From DASUPK01 sp963843085 (GTDB taxonomy: Bacteria; Actinomycetota; Thermoleophilia; Solirubrobacterales; 70-9): DNA of 64,000 bases. Where the stretch lies: positions 10,772-74,771 of the forward strand of contig CAWJJG010000006.1 in NCBI GenBank assembly GCA_963843085.1. The letters run 5' to 3'. Both the position numbers and the translations under genes were made by a program. Positions 41,052 to 49,019 of this stretch are shown in pieces. A model generated the notes under the pieces. The model saw only the letters and a list, made by a program, of their open reading frames with translations. It had not been told where the DNA came from and made no database searches. Within the stretch, counting starts at the first letter, position 1. Each line of letters begins with the position of its first letter.

Positions 41052-41717
41052 ATGCGAAGCAAGAGATCCCGTCTCGCTCTCCTGGGCGTCCTCGCACTGG
41101 CGCTCAGCGTGACCGTGGGCCTGATGTCCGGCAGCGTGGCGGAAGCCAAGAAGGGCAAGAAGAAGAAGAAGGGCGGCAACTCGATCACCCTGACCAGCTC
41201 CACGCCGGTGGCGGTTCCGGCCGGAGACGGCACGAATCAGATCGCCGGTGCCGTGACGGTTCCGTTCACCGTCGGCAAGAAGGCGAAGGGGAAGGTCGTG
41301 AGCCCCGACTCGTTGACGGCGACCTACCAGGCCAGCGATCCAGCCGGCGGTCTCGACGACCTGGATCTGAAGATCATCGCCCCGAATGGCCGGACGGTGT
41401 TCCTCGACAATCCGGCGTTCGACTTCGGCGATTCGGACATCACGGGCATCGGGCCGCTCACCCAGACGCCCAACTCGCCGATCGGCATCTGCGAGAACAA
41501 TCCCTCGCCGCCCCCGCCCGGGTGCCCGGACGGATCCCCGGACAACTCGCTCGGCCAGCCATGGGCGGGCACGGAGGGCAATGTCAGCCTCGCGTTCTTC
41601 GGCGGCGTGCCGGCGAGGGGGACGTGGCAGTTCAAGGTGCTCAACTTCAGCACCTCGCCCACCCACGTCCTCAACATGGCGAGCATCCACATGAACCTCG
41701 TCAACAGGCAGAAGTAG
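41052..41717 (+). CDS. secreted P-domain-like protein with Lys patch after signal
   Basis: ATG 41052 follows GGGAGG. The 221-residue product has a signal peptide (LALLGVLALALSVTVGLMSGSVAEA), then KKGKKKKKGG, then a beta domain: LDDLDLKIIAPNGRTVFLDNPAFDFGDSDITGIG and GTWQFKVLNFSTSPTHVLNMASIHMNLV. LxDLxLxLxAPxG...GTWxLxVxN is the pattern of P/Homo-B-like jelly rolls. No protease is attached. An intrinsic terminator follows. Confidence 0.7.
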   Translation: MRSKRSRLALLGVLALALSVTVGLMSGSVAEAKKGKKKKKGGNSITLTSSTPVAVPAGDGTNQIAGAVTVPFTVGKKAKGKVVSPDSLTATYQASDPAGGLDDLDLKIIAPNGRTVFLDNPAFDFGDSDITGIGPLTQTPNSPIGICENNPSPPPPGCPDGSPDNSLGQPWAGTEGNVSLAFFGGVPARGTWQFKVLNFSTSPTHVLNMASIHMNLVNRQK

Positions 41718-41741
41718 CCGCACGAAAGTCACGAAGTGGAG

Positions 41742-41772
41742 AGGGCCGCTCCCGGGCGGCCCTTTCTTTTTT
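41742..41772 (+). terminator. Rho-independent terminator
   Basis: AGGGCCGC, loop, GCGGCCCT followed by TTCTTTTTT is a textbook intrinsic terminator closing the P-domain-like gene. Confidence 0.9.
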
Positions 41773-41841
41773 CGCGCTCTCTCCGGGAACGCGTTTCCCG
41801 CCGATGAAGGACATCCGGGGCGCGAGTGAGAATGAAGAAGC

Positions 41842-42393
41842 GTGATCGTCATCGGTATCGATCCGGGTACTGCCAATACCGGATTCGGCGTGGTTCGCAC
41901 GTCGGGTGAGCGGATGGTCGCGCTCGACGGCGGGGTGATCGAGACCGATTCCGGCCTGCCGGTCGAGCAGCGCCTCGCCAAGCTGCACGATTCCCTCGGC
42001 GAGCTGATCCGGTGGCACGAGCCGAAGGCGATGGCGCTCGAGGATCTCTTCTTCGGCAAGAACGTGGCGTCGGCGCTGAGCGTCGGCGAGGCGAGGGGTG
42101 TCGCGATGCTGGCGGCGGCCAGCGAGTCGCTGCCCTGCTTCGATTACACGCCTCAGGCGGTGAAGAAGGCGGTCTGCGGCTCCGGCTCCGCCGGCAAGGG
42201 CCAGGTGCAGCGGATGGTGGCGCACCTGCTCGGCCTGCCCGAGCCGCCGTCGCCGGACCACGCCGCGGACGCCTTCGCCGTGGCGATCTGCCACGCCGGG
42301 ACCGCTGGCGCGCGGAGCGCGGTCTCCCAATTCGCCAGGCCACGCGTGGGCACGACGCCGACGCTCGCGTCGCGCCAGCAGCTGGCGGGCTAG
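41842..42393 (+). CDS. ruvC: crossover junction endonuclease RuvC
   Basis: The 183-residue protein from GTG 41842 has the RNase-H-like active-site acids: IGIDPGTANTG (Asp7), ALEDLFFGKN (Glu), and SPDHAADAFAVAICH with the final Asp pair. It cuts Holliday junctions symmetrically and works with RuvAB encoded next. It is the first gene of ruvC-ruvA-ruvB. Confidence 0.96.
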   Translation: MIVIGIDPGTANTGFGVVRTSGERMVALDGGVIETDSGLPVEQRLAKLHDSLGELIRWHEPKAMALEDLFFGKNVASALSVGEARGVAMLAAASESLPCFDYTPQAVKKAVCGSGSAGKGQVQRMVAHLLGLPEPPSPDHAADAFAVAICHAGTAGARSAVSQFARPRVGTTPTLASRQQLAG

Positions 42394-42473
42394 CGCCGCT
42401 TCATGAGAATCGGGTCGCGCCTGCGGCGCGCCGCGCATAAAGGCATCCGATCCCCGGCGCAGAATCCCGAGGG

Positions 42474-43073
42474 ATGATCGCCTCCGTCAGCGGAGAGGTT
42501 CTGGTGCGCCGCCCCGACTACGTCGTGATTGACGCGAGCGGCGTCGGCTATCGCCTGGCGGTGTCGTCGGAGACGCTCAAGGCGGTGCCGACTCGTGGCA
42601 AGCACGCCGCGCTGCACGCCCACCTCGTCGCCAGGGAGGATTCGCTCAGCCTCTACGGCTTCGCCAGCGAGGAGGAGCGCGACCTCTTCCTGCACCTGAT
42701 CTCCGTGGGCGGCGTCGGCCCGAAAGTCGCGATGGCCGTGCTCTCCGGGGGAACGGTCAGGGAGCTGCTGCGCGCGATCGCGGCCGGTGACGCGAAGCGC
42801 TTCCAGGCCGTTCCCGGTGTCGGCAAGCGCACCGCGGAGCGGATCATCGTCGAGCTTCGCGAGAAAGTGGCCGGCGAGATCGAAGGAGATGCCGATGGCC
42901 CCGTCCTCGCCGCCGGCGAGGAGGACCCCCGGTCCCTCGCGCGCGAGGGGCTGCTCAATCTCGGCTACACGCCGCCCGAGGCGGCGAAGCTTCTCTCCGC
43001 CGCCGAGGGCGAGACCGCCGAGGAGATCGTGCAGTCGGCCCTTCGCAGCGCCGCGGGGGCGAAGGCGGCGTGA
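42474..43073 (+). CDS. ruvA: Holliday junction branch migration protein RuvA
   Basis: The 199-residue protein shows the OB-fold start MIASVSGEVLVRRPDYVVIDASGVGYRLAVS, two helix-hairpin-helix motifs (LISVGGVGPKVAMAVLS and FQAVPGVGKRTAERIIVELR) and a C-terminal UBA-like domain (AREGLLNLGYTPPEAAKLL) that binds RuvB. A tetramer holds the four-way junction. It overlaps ruvB by GTGA. Confidence 0.97.
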   Translation: MIASVSGEVLVRRPDYVVIDASGVGYRLAVSSETLKAVPTRGKHAALHAHLVAREDSLSLYGFASEEERDLFLHLISVGGVGPKVAMAVLSGGTVRELLRAIAAGDAKRFQAVPGVGKRTAERIIVELREKVAGEIEGDADGPVLAAGEEDPRSLAREGLLNLGYTPPEAAKLLSAAEGETAEEIVQSALRSAAGAKAA

Positions 43074-44146
43074 GCATCGAACCGGGCAAGGGGATCCGCA
43101 CTCCCGGGATCGACGACGATGGCGAGACGGAGGTCGTCATCCATGACGCGCGGGCGGTCGGCGCCGAGGAGGACTTCGACCAGTCGCTGCGCCCCCCCAA
43201 GCTCGAGGACTTCGTCAACCAGGTCCAGGTCACCCAGCAGCTCGGGATCTTCATCGAGGCAGCGCGCCGGCGCGAGGAAGCGCTTGACCACGTCCTGCTC
43301 GCCGGGCCTCCGGGCCTCGGCAAGACGTCGCTCGCGCACATCATCGCCGCGGAGCTCAACGTGCCGATGGTGCAGACGGCGGGGCCCGCGCTCGAGCGCA
43401 AGGCTGACATCGCGGCCTTTCTGACCTCGCTGGAGCCCGGCAGCGTCTTCTTCATCGACGAGATCCATCGCCTCGGCCGCGCCGTCGAGGAGACTCTCTA
43501 TCCGGCGATGGAGGACCGCCGGTTGCCGGTCGTCCTCGGCCAGGGGGCGGGCGCTCGCACGGTGACGCTCGACCTGCCTCCCTTCACGCTCGTCGGCGCA
43601 ACCACCCGCACCGGCCTGCTCACGACCCCTCTGCGCGACCGCTTCGGCGTCTCACACAGGCTCGAGCACTACGACGCGACGGACCTGCGCCAGATCGTGT
43701 TGCGGTCGGCCGGGATCCTCGGCATCGAGATCACCCCGGACGGGGCGGAGGAGATCGCCAGCCGGGCCCGCGGGACGCCCCGCGTCGCCAACAGGCTGCT
43801 GCGCCGGGTGCGCGACTTCGCCGAGGTCAAGGAGCGGGGCGCGATCGACGGCGAGCTCGCGTCGGACGCGCTCGAGATGCTCGAGGTGGACCGGGCCGGG
43901 CTCGACCGGCATGACCGCCAGCTGCTCGAGTTGATCGCCTCCAAGTTCGGCGGCGGGCCGGTCGGGCTCTCGACGCTGGCCGTCGCGATCGGCGAGGAGG
44001 CCGACACGATCGAGGACGTCTTCGAGCCGTATCTCCTTCAGCAGGGCCTGGTGAAGCGCACCCCGCGCGGCCGCGTCCTCACCGAGAGGGCCTACGAGCA
44101 TCTGGGACTGCCGGTTCCCAGCGGCCACCAGGTCGGCCTCCTCTGA
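43070..44146 (+). CDS. ruvB: Holliday junction branch migration ATPase RuvB
   Basis: The 358-residue AAA+ helicase has LRPPKLEDFVNQ, Walker A LLAGPPGLGKTSLA, Walker B FFIDEIHRL, sensor 1 LVGATTRTGLLTTPLRDRFG with the arginine finger, and a winged-helix C-terminus. It is the motor that pulls DNA through RuvA. GTG 43070 overlaps ruvA. A REP-like repeat lies just downstream. Confidence 0.97.
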   Translation: MSIEPGKGIRTPGIDDDGETEVVIHDARAVGAEEDFDQSLRPPKLEDFVNQVQVTQQLGIFIEAARRREEALDHVLLAGPPGLGKTSLAHIIAAELNVPMVQTAGPALERKADIAAFLTSLEPGSVFFIDEIHRLGRAVEETLYPAMEDRRLPVVLGQGAGARTVTLDLPPFTLVGATTRTGLLTTPLRDRFGVSHRLEHYDATDLRQIVLRSAGILGIEITPDGAEEIASRARGTPRVANRLLRRVRDFAEVKERGAIDGELASDALEMLEVDRAGLDRHDRQLLELIASKFGGGPVGLSTLAVAIGEEADTIEDVFEPYLLQQGLVKRTPRGRVLTERAYEHLGLPVPSGHQVGLL

Positions 44147-44180
44147 GCGAGGGGCGAAGCCACGAGCGGTTATGCCGGCC

Positions 44181-44213
44181 GGCCGCTTGTGGCCGCGATC
44201 TGATGGCGAAGCC
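44181..44213 (+). repeat. REP-like intergenic repeat, copy 1
   Basis: GGCCGCTTGTGGCCGC (palindromic GGCCGC/GCGGCC core), six variable bases, then ATGGCGAAGCC. The same 33-base layout occurs at 55729-55761, and a related GGCGAAGCC-ACGAGCGG piece sits at 44153-44169. Confidence 0.7.
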
Positions 44214-44244
44214 ACACTCATCCGTCGGCTAGCCTTTTTCAGGA

Positions 44245-44730
44245 ATGCCGTACTTCATCTGTCCGAACTGCGGGAACAGGGAGCTGAGCGGGGAGCGCAC
44301 CGCGGGGTTCTCGACGCGGCCCAAGGGCTGCTCGAGGTGCGGCTTCGGTTTCCTCTTCGAGCTGCTCGACGACTACATGCCCGCGCCCGGAGCCGCCTTC
44401 TTCACCTGCGACCAGCAGGGCAGGGTCCTCGACCTCGGCAAGGGTGCCTTCGAGCTGACGGGCCTGAAGGACGAGCAGGTGATCGGGCGCCCCGTCCGCG
44501 AGGTCCTCGGCCTGCAGTGGATCGACAAGGGCGACGGCGGCCCGACGGCGGACGTCGACGGAAACGGCGAGACCGACCCGATCGAGACGACGCTCGAATG
44601 GGGAGTCCGGTCGCTCGGAAAGAAGGTGGCCGTCAACGCCGAGGGCGACCTGCCGACGGAGGCAACGGCGGACCTCTTCCCTGCGTACGACGACGACGGC
44701 GGGCTGCTGCTCGTCCTGACGCCCGAGTAG
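44245..44730 (+). CDS. zinc-ribbon plus PAS domain protein
   Basis: The 161-residue product starts MPYFICPNCGNRELSGERT and GCSRCGFGFLFELLDDY, a four-cysteine zinc ribbon (CxxC...CxxC), then a single PAS-like domain (PAPGAAFFTCDQQGRVLDLG, AFELTGLKDEQVIGRPVREVLGL). No output domain or membrane segment follows. It could be a small soluble redox or ligand sensor; its partner is unknown. It sits between ruvCAB and secDF but shares no obvious function. Confidence 0.65.
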   Translation: MPYFICPNCGNRELSGERTAGFSTRPKGCSRCGFGFLFELLDDYMPAPGAAFFTCDQQGRVLDLGKGAFELTGLKDEQVIGRPVREVLGLQWIDKGDGGPTADVDGNGETDPIETTLEWGVRSLGKKVAVNAEGDLPTEATADLFPAYDDDGGLLLVLTPE

Positions 44731-44802
44731 AAGTCCGATCCGAACGGCGCCAGAACGCGTTTACCCTGCAGCAAGTCCTGCCGCTAGCGTGCCCCTGACA
44801 CC

Positions 44803-47775
44803 GTGAGCAACCGCCGCCGCAACATCTTCATCCTCGCCTTCGTCGCACTCCTGATCCTCGGATCGGGGATCGTCATCGCGACCAAGACGACGACCCTCGG
44901 CCTCGACCTGAAGGGCGGGACCGAGCTGATCTTCCAGGCGAAGCCCACGCCTCAGAACCCGACGATCGACGGGACCGACATCGATCGGTCGATCGAGATC
45001 ATCCGCAAGCGGACCGACGCCTTCGGCGTGTCCGAGCCGGAGATCTCGCGGATCGGCTCGGATTCGATCCGGGTCGGGCTTCCCGACGTGAGCAACGCCG
45101 CGAACGCCAGCAAGCAGGTGGGGGAGACGGCGCAGCTGTACTTCTACGACTGGGAGCCGAATGTCATCCCGAATCCGGCAAAGACGAACGTGCCGAACGG
45201 GGAGGCCTCCTTCAGCCGGCTCTACGACGCGGTGCAGCTCGCCTCCAAGCAGACGCCCGAGTGCTTCCAGAACAAGTGCACGACGAACGGCCCGCGGTAC
45301 TACCTCTTCAACTCCCAGACGCACGCTTACATCGCCGGGCCGTCCGACTCGCAGAAGGACCTGTTCTCCGAGCTGCCCGGCCAGAAGGAGCCCGCGAACA
45401 GCACGATCCTCACCGTCCCCCAGGGCACCCTGGTCGTCCAGAAGGAGCCGGACCAAGGACAGGCGCAGACCGACAACAAGAACAGCCCCGATGCGCAGTG
45501 GTTCGTGATCAGGGACCGGCCGGCCCTGTCGGGCACCGACATCAGCGACCCGAAGGCGAACTTCGACCAGTCCAACCAGCCGGACGTCACCTTCGGCTTC
45601 TCGGGTGACGGCGCTTCGAAGTTCCACGACGTCACCAAGGCGATCTCCCAGCGTGGCCTCCAGAACGCACCTCCCGGGTGCAGCAGCAACCCGCAGTGCG
45701 TGGACGGGAGCTCGGGCCACTTCGCGGTCGTCCTCGACCAGCAGATCAAGTCGCGCCCGATCGTCAACTGGGTGGACAACCCGGACGGGATCGATGGGCG
45801 GACCGGCGCGGAGATCAACGGCCTCACCCAGCAGGAGTCCAACGACCTCGCTCAGATCCTGCAGATCGGCGCGCTCCCGGTCGACCTGACGCAGATCTCG
45901 AGCTCGACGGTCTCCGCGACGCTCGGCCAGCAGGCCCTCAACCAGGGCCTGAAGGCGGGGATCGTCGGCCTGATCCTGGTCTGCCTCTTCCTGCTCATCT
46001 ACTACCGCTTCCTCGGCCTCGTCGCGGTGATCGGGCTGGCGATCTACGGAGTGCTCTTCTTCGCCCTGATCAAGCTGATCCCGATCACGCTGACCCTGCC
46101 GGGCATAGCGGGGTTGATCCTGACTATCGGGGTGGCGGCCGACGCCAACATCGTCATCTTCGAGCGAATAAAGGAAGAGGCGAGGGGCGGCAAATCGATG
46201 CTGAGCGCGATCTCCGCCGGCTATCGCCGAGGGATCGCGACGATCGTCGACGCGAACGTGATCACGCTGATCACGGCGTTCATCCTCTTCGCGCTCGCCA
46301 CCTCGAACGTGAAGGGATTCGCCTTCACGCTCGGCGTCGGGACGATCGCCTCGCTGTTCACGGCCGTGGTCTTCACCCAGGCCTTCCTGGGGCTGTTCGG
46401 CCGCGCCCGCTTCATGCGCTCGCCCGCGGCCCTCGGCGCGAGCACGGAGCAGCGCGTCAGATGGCACTTCGACTTCAGCCGCGCGAGTAAGTACTTCTTC
46501 AGCCTCTCGGGCTGCATCCTGCTGATCGGCGCCATCTCGTTCGCGACGAAGCAGCTCAACCTCGGCATCGACTTCGAGGGCGGCAGCAGGATCACCGTCG
46601 GCCTCCAGAAGGCCACCACGGTCAACAACGTCCGCGACACCGTCAATGCGGCGGGGATCAGCGACGCGCAGATCACCAAGGCGACCAACAAGGAGCTGGG
46701 CACGAACGTCTTCGAGATCGACTCGAAGGCGGCGCCCGAGCAGGTTCAGAGGGTCCAGCCGGCACTGCAGTCCGCGTACGGGTTCGTCCCGAACGGCTTC
46801 GACGCCACCACCGTCGGCCCCACCTTCGGGCAGCAGGTGGCGAAGAGCGCGATCGAGGCGATCATCTTCTCGCTGCTCGTGATCGCCGCCTATGTGGCGT
46901 TCCGGTTCGAGCCGAAGTACGCCGTGCCGGTGATGATCGCCGTGGCCCACGACATCTTGATCACGGGAGGCGTTTATTCGTTGACGGGGAGGGAGGTGAC
47001 CAGCGGCACCGTCGCCGCGTTCCTGACCATCCTCGGGTACTCGCTCTACGACACGGTCATCGTGTTCGACCGAATCCGCGAGAACGTGCCGCGGCTGCCG
47101 CGCGCGACCTTCTCTCAGATCGTCAACCGCTCCATGAGCGAGGTTCTCACCCGATCCCTGATCACGGGTCTGTCGAGCGTCTTCCTGGTGACGGTGCTCT
47201 TCATCTTCGGCGGCGCGACCCTGAAGGACTTCGCCTTCGCGATGATGGTCGGCCTCGCGTCCGGTACGTATTCGTCGATCTTCATCGCGTCGCCGGTCCT
47301 CACGCACTGGAAGGAGCGCGAGCCCGCCTACCGGCGCCGCCGCGAGCGGATCGAGGAGCAGATGGGCGGAGCCGTGCCCGCCTTCCCTGAGGAGAACCTG
47401 GTTGCGCGCGTGGACGGGGCTGAGGAGCCGGTCCACGCCGAGACGCCGGTGCCCGTCGCGCCGGCTCCGAGTCGCGCCGACGCCCCTGCGCCCGCGCAGT
47501 CTCAGGTTCCGGGCGTGGTGCCGGAGCCGCCAGGGCCGGTGGCGCCGCCGCCGGTCCCGGAGCCGAGTGAGCCGCCGGCGCGCGTGGGCGCAGGCGATGG
47601 CGGTGATGGCGGCCCCGGCAATGAAGATGTGCGCAGTGGCGACGGCGAGCCCCCCGCCGGAGGCAATGGCGGGGGCGAACAGCGCCCCGAACTGAGCGAG
47701 GCGAGCGCCGCCGCCCTCCGACGGGCACGAGAGTCCGGCGGACGCAAGAAGCGAAAGCACGGGAGGAACCGCTAA
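44803..47775 (+). CDS. secDF: fused protein translocase subunit SecDF
   Basis: The 990-residue protein joins SecD (start to about 545) and SecF (about 560-850). SecD shows GLDLKGGTELIFQ, the P1 region, and GIAGLILTIGVAADANIVIFERIKEE; SecF shows LNLGIDFEGGSRITVGL and ILGYSLYDTVIVFDRIRENV. About 12 membrane helices use proton motive force to pull exported proteins through SecYEG. In most actinobacteria secD and secF are separate. A 140-residue Pro/Ala/Gly-rich tail ends GGRKKRKHGRNR. Start GTG 44803; the next gene overlaps the stop (TAATG). Confidence 0.95.
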   Translation: MSNRRRNIFILAFVALLILGSGIVIATKTTTLGLDLKGGTELIFQAKPTPQNPTIDGTDIDRSIEIIRKRTDAFGVSEPEISRIGSDSIRVGLPDVSNAANASKQVGETAQLYFYDWEPNVIPNPAKTNVPNGEASFSRLYDAVQLASKQTPECFQNKCTTNGPRYYLFNSQTHAYIAGPSDSQKDLFSELPGQKEPANSTILTVPQGTLVVQKEPDQGQAQTDNKNSPDAQWFVIRDRPALSGTDISDPKANFDQSNQPDVTFGFSGDGASKFHDVTKAISQRGLQNAPPGCSSNPQCVDGSSGHFAVVLDQQIKSRPIVNWVDNPDGIDGRTGAEINGLTQQESNDLAQILQIGALPVDLTQISSSTVSATLGQQALNQGLKAGIVGLILVCLFLLIYYRFLGLVAVIGLAIYGVLFFALIKLIPITLTLPGIAGLILTIGVAADANIVIFERIKEEARGGKSMLSAISAGYRRGIATIVDANVITLITAFILFALATSNVKGFAFTLGVGTIASLFTAVVFTQAFLGLFGRARFMRSPAALGASTEQRVRWHFDFSRASKYFFSLSGCILLIGAISFATKQLNLGIDFEGGSRITVGLQKATTVNNVRDTVNAAGISDAQITKATNKELGTNVFEIDSKAAPEQVQRVQPALQSAYGFVPNGFDATTVGPTFGQQVAKSAIEAIIFSLLVIAAYVAFRFEPKYAVPVMIAVAHDILITGGVYSLTGREVTSGTVAAFLTILGYSLYDTVIVFDRIRENVPRLPRATFSQIVNRSMSEVLTRSLITGLSSVFLVTVLFIFGGATLKDFAFAMMVGLASGTYSSIFIASPVLTHWKEREPAYRRRRERIEEQMGGAVPAFPEENLVARVDGAEEPVHAETPVPVAPAPSRADAPAPAQSQVPGVVPEPPGPVAPPPVPEPSEPPARVGAGDGGDGGPGNEDVRSGDGEPPAGGNGGGEQRPELSEASAAALRRARESGGRKKRKHGRNR

Positions 47776-48047
47776 TGGCAGCTCTGGTCTGGTTCACGCT
47801 GGGCGTCGCTCTCTGGCACTTCACGGTCTTCATCCCAGATCGCTTCCAGGGCGGCATCGTCGGAGCCTTCCTCGGCGCGACCGTGGGAGCGATGGCGAGC
47901 GGCGCGATCGCCCAGATCCTGCTCGGCAAGACGATCGGCGACACTGACCTTGCCACCGCGCTCTACGCCGTCCCGGGCACGATCATCGGCCTGGCGGTCG
48001 TCTACGCGATGGGCGCGCGCTCGGGAGTCGAAGCCGAGCACATCTAG
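47775..48047 (+). CDS. small membrane protein coupled to secDF
   Basis: The 90-residue protein has hydrophobic segments (ALVWFTLGVALWHFTVFI, GGIVGAFLGATVGAMASGAIAQILLG and AVPGTIIGLAVVYAMGA) with glycine-rich helices. Its ATG overlaps the secDF TAA by one base, so it is translationally coupled. The function is unknown; GlsB/YeaQ-like transglycosylase-associated proteins are a possible relation. Confidence 0.6.
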   Translation: MAALVWFTLGVALWHFTVFIPDRFQGGIVGAFLGATVGAMASGAIAQILLGKTIGDTDLATALYAVPGTIIGLAVVYAMGARSGVEAEHI

Positions 48048-48065
48048 CCGCTCGCCGGGTCAAGA

Positions 48066-48111
48066 CCGGCGATGAAGTGGCGCCCGGTCGAACGCCGGCG
48101 ATGAAGGGGCG
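48066..48111 (+). repeat. 17-base microduplication upstream of the AbiEi/DUF559 gene
   Basis: CCGGCGATGAAGTGGCG at 48066-48082 recurs as CCGGCGATGAAGGGGCG at 48095-48111, offset 29 bases, directly before the long palindrome. Confidence 0.7.
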
Positions 48112-48979
48112 AGATCCGCGGAGTTGGCGCCTTGTTTCCGCTATGCGGAAAGAAAGCGCCAAGTTGGGTCGCGAACCCGCAATCGCACGCCTCGCGGCGA
48201 ACCAGCATGGCGTGGTGAGTGCCGCCCAACTTCGGAGTCGCGGCCTTGTCCCCAGCCGGGTGGCGGATCGCGTCGCTGCCGGCCGCCTGCATCGCGTTCA
48301 TCGCGGTGTCTACGCCGTCGGCCATCCCAACATCAGCAACGAAGGGAGATGGATGGCTGCGGTGCTCGCGGTCGGTGATCGCGCGGTGCTCAGCCATCGA
48401 AGCGCGGCGGCGCTCTGGGGGATCCTGCCGCCAGGCAGGGTGATCGAGGCGACCGTCCCCGGGAGCGGCGGCCGAAGGCGCCGCCAGGGAATTCACCTCC
48501 ACCGATCCCTCACCCTGTCCCCAGCCGATGTGACACGCCGGGCCCGCATCCCGGTGACGAAGCCGGCCAGGACGCTGGCGGATCTTCGCCGGGTGCTCCC
48601 GACCGCCGAATTCGCCGGTGCACTTCGCCAGGCCGAGTATCTGCGCCTACCGCTTGGCGACGACATCGACCGGGATCGCACCCGCAGCGAGCTGGAGGCG
48701 AGATTCCTCAGGCTCTGTCGGCGGCACCGCTTACCCCGCCCGGAGGTGAACGTCCGGGTCGACCGTTTCGTGGTCGACTTCCTCTGGCGCCGCGCCCGGC
48801 TCATCGTCGAGGTCGACGGGTGGAGATCGCATGGCTCGCGCTCGGCATTCGAGGGAGACCGGGCACGGGACATCCGCCTGAAGCTCCTGGAATACGAGGT
48901 GGTCCGCTTCACGTGGTGCCAGGTCGTCGATCACCCACGGGAGGTGGCTCAAGCCGTTCGAGCCTTGACCCAGCCCTGA
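48077..48979 (+). CDS. AbiEi-like antitoxin domain plus DUF559 nuclease-fold protein
   Basis: The protein has an N-terminal winged-helix AbiEi-type domain (IARLAANQHGVVSAAQLRSRGL...RVHRGVYAVGHP, SHRSAAALWGILP) and a C-terminal DUF559/Vsr-like nuclease fold (ELEARFLRLCRRHRLPRPEV, FVVDFLWRRARLIVEVDGWR with D and ExD metal residues, ending VRFTWCQVVDHP). Such proteins are abundant and multicopy in actinobacteria; no adjacent AbiEii toxin is seen. The start is uncertain: GTG 48077, ATG 48101, ATG 48143 or TTG 48164; homology begins near REPAIARL, which favours 48164, right after the palindrome. Confidence 0.8.
   Translation: MAPGRTPAMKGRDPRSWRLVSAMRKESAKLGREPAIARLAANQHGVVSAAQLRSRGLVPSRVADRVAAGRLHRVHRGVYAVGHPNISNEGRWMAAVLAVGDRAVLSHRSAAALWGILPPGRVIEATVPGSGGRRRRQGIHLHRSLTLSPADVTRRARIPVTKPARTLADLRRVLPTAEFAGALRQAEYLRLPLGDDIDRDRTRSELEARFLRLCRRHRLPRPEVNVRVDRFVVDFLWRRARLIVEVDGWRSHGSRSAFEGDRARDIRLKLLEYEVVRFTWCQVVDHPREVAQAVRALTQP
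48124..48162 (+). repeat. long near-perfect palindrome before the AbiEi/DUF559 gene
   Basis: An 18-bp arm beginning TTGGCGCC and ending TTTCCGC pairs with GCGGAAA...GCGCCAA around a three-base loop TAT, with only two mismatches. It ends one base before a TTG (48164) that is an in-frame start candidate for the AbiEi-like gene. Confidence 0.8.
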
Positions 48980-49019
48980 CGGGGGTGGTTCCGTCGGGGG
49001 CCGAACTCAAGATGGTCGG

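Noticed and set aside
44761..47760. A 999-codon open frame on the minus strand
   Set aside because: It is exactly antisense to secDF, lacks any recognisable domain and is highly acidic/basic low-quality sequence, as expected from high-GC codon bias.
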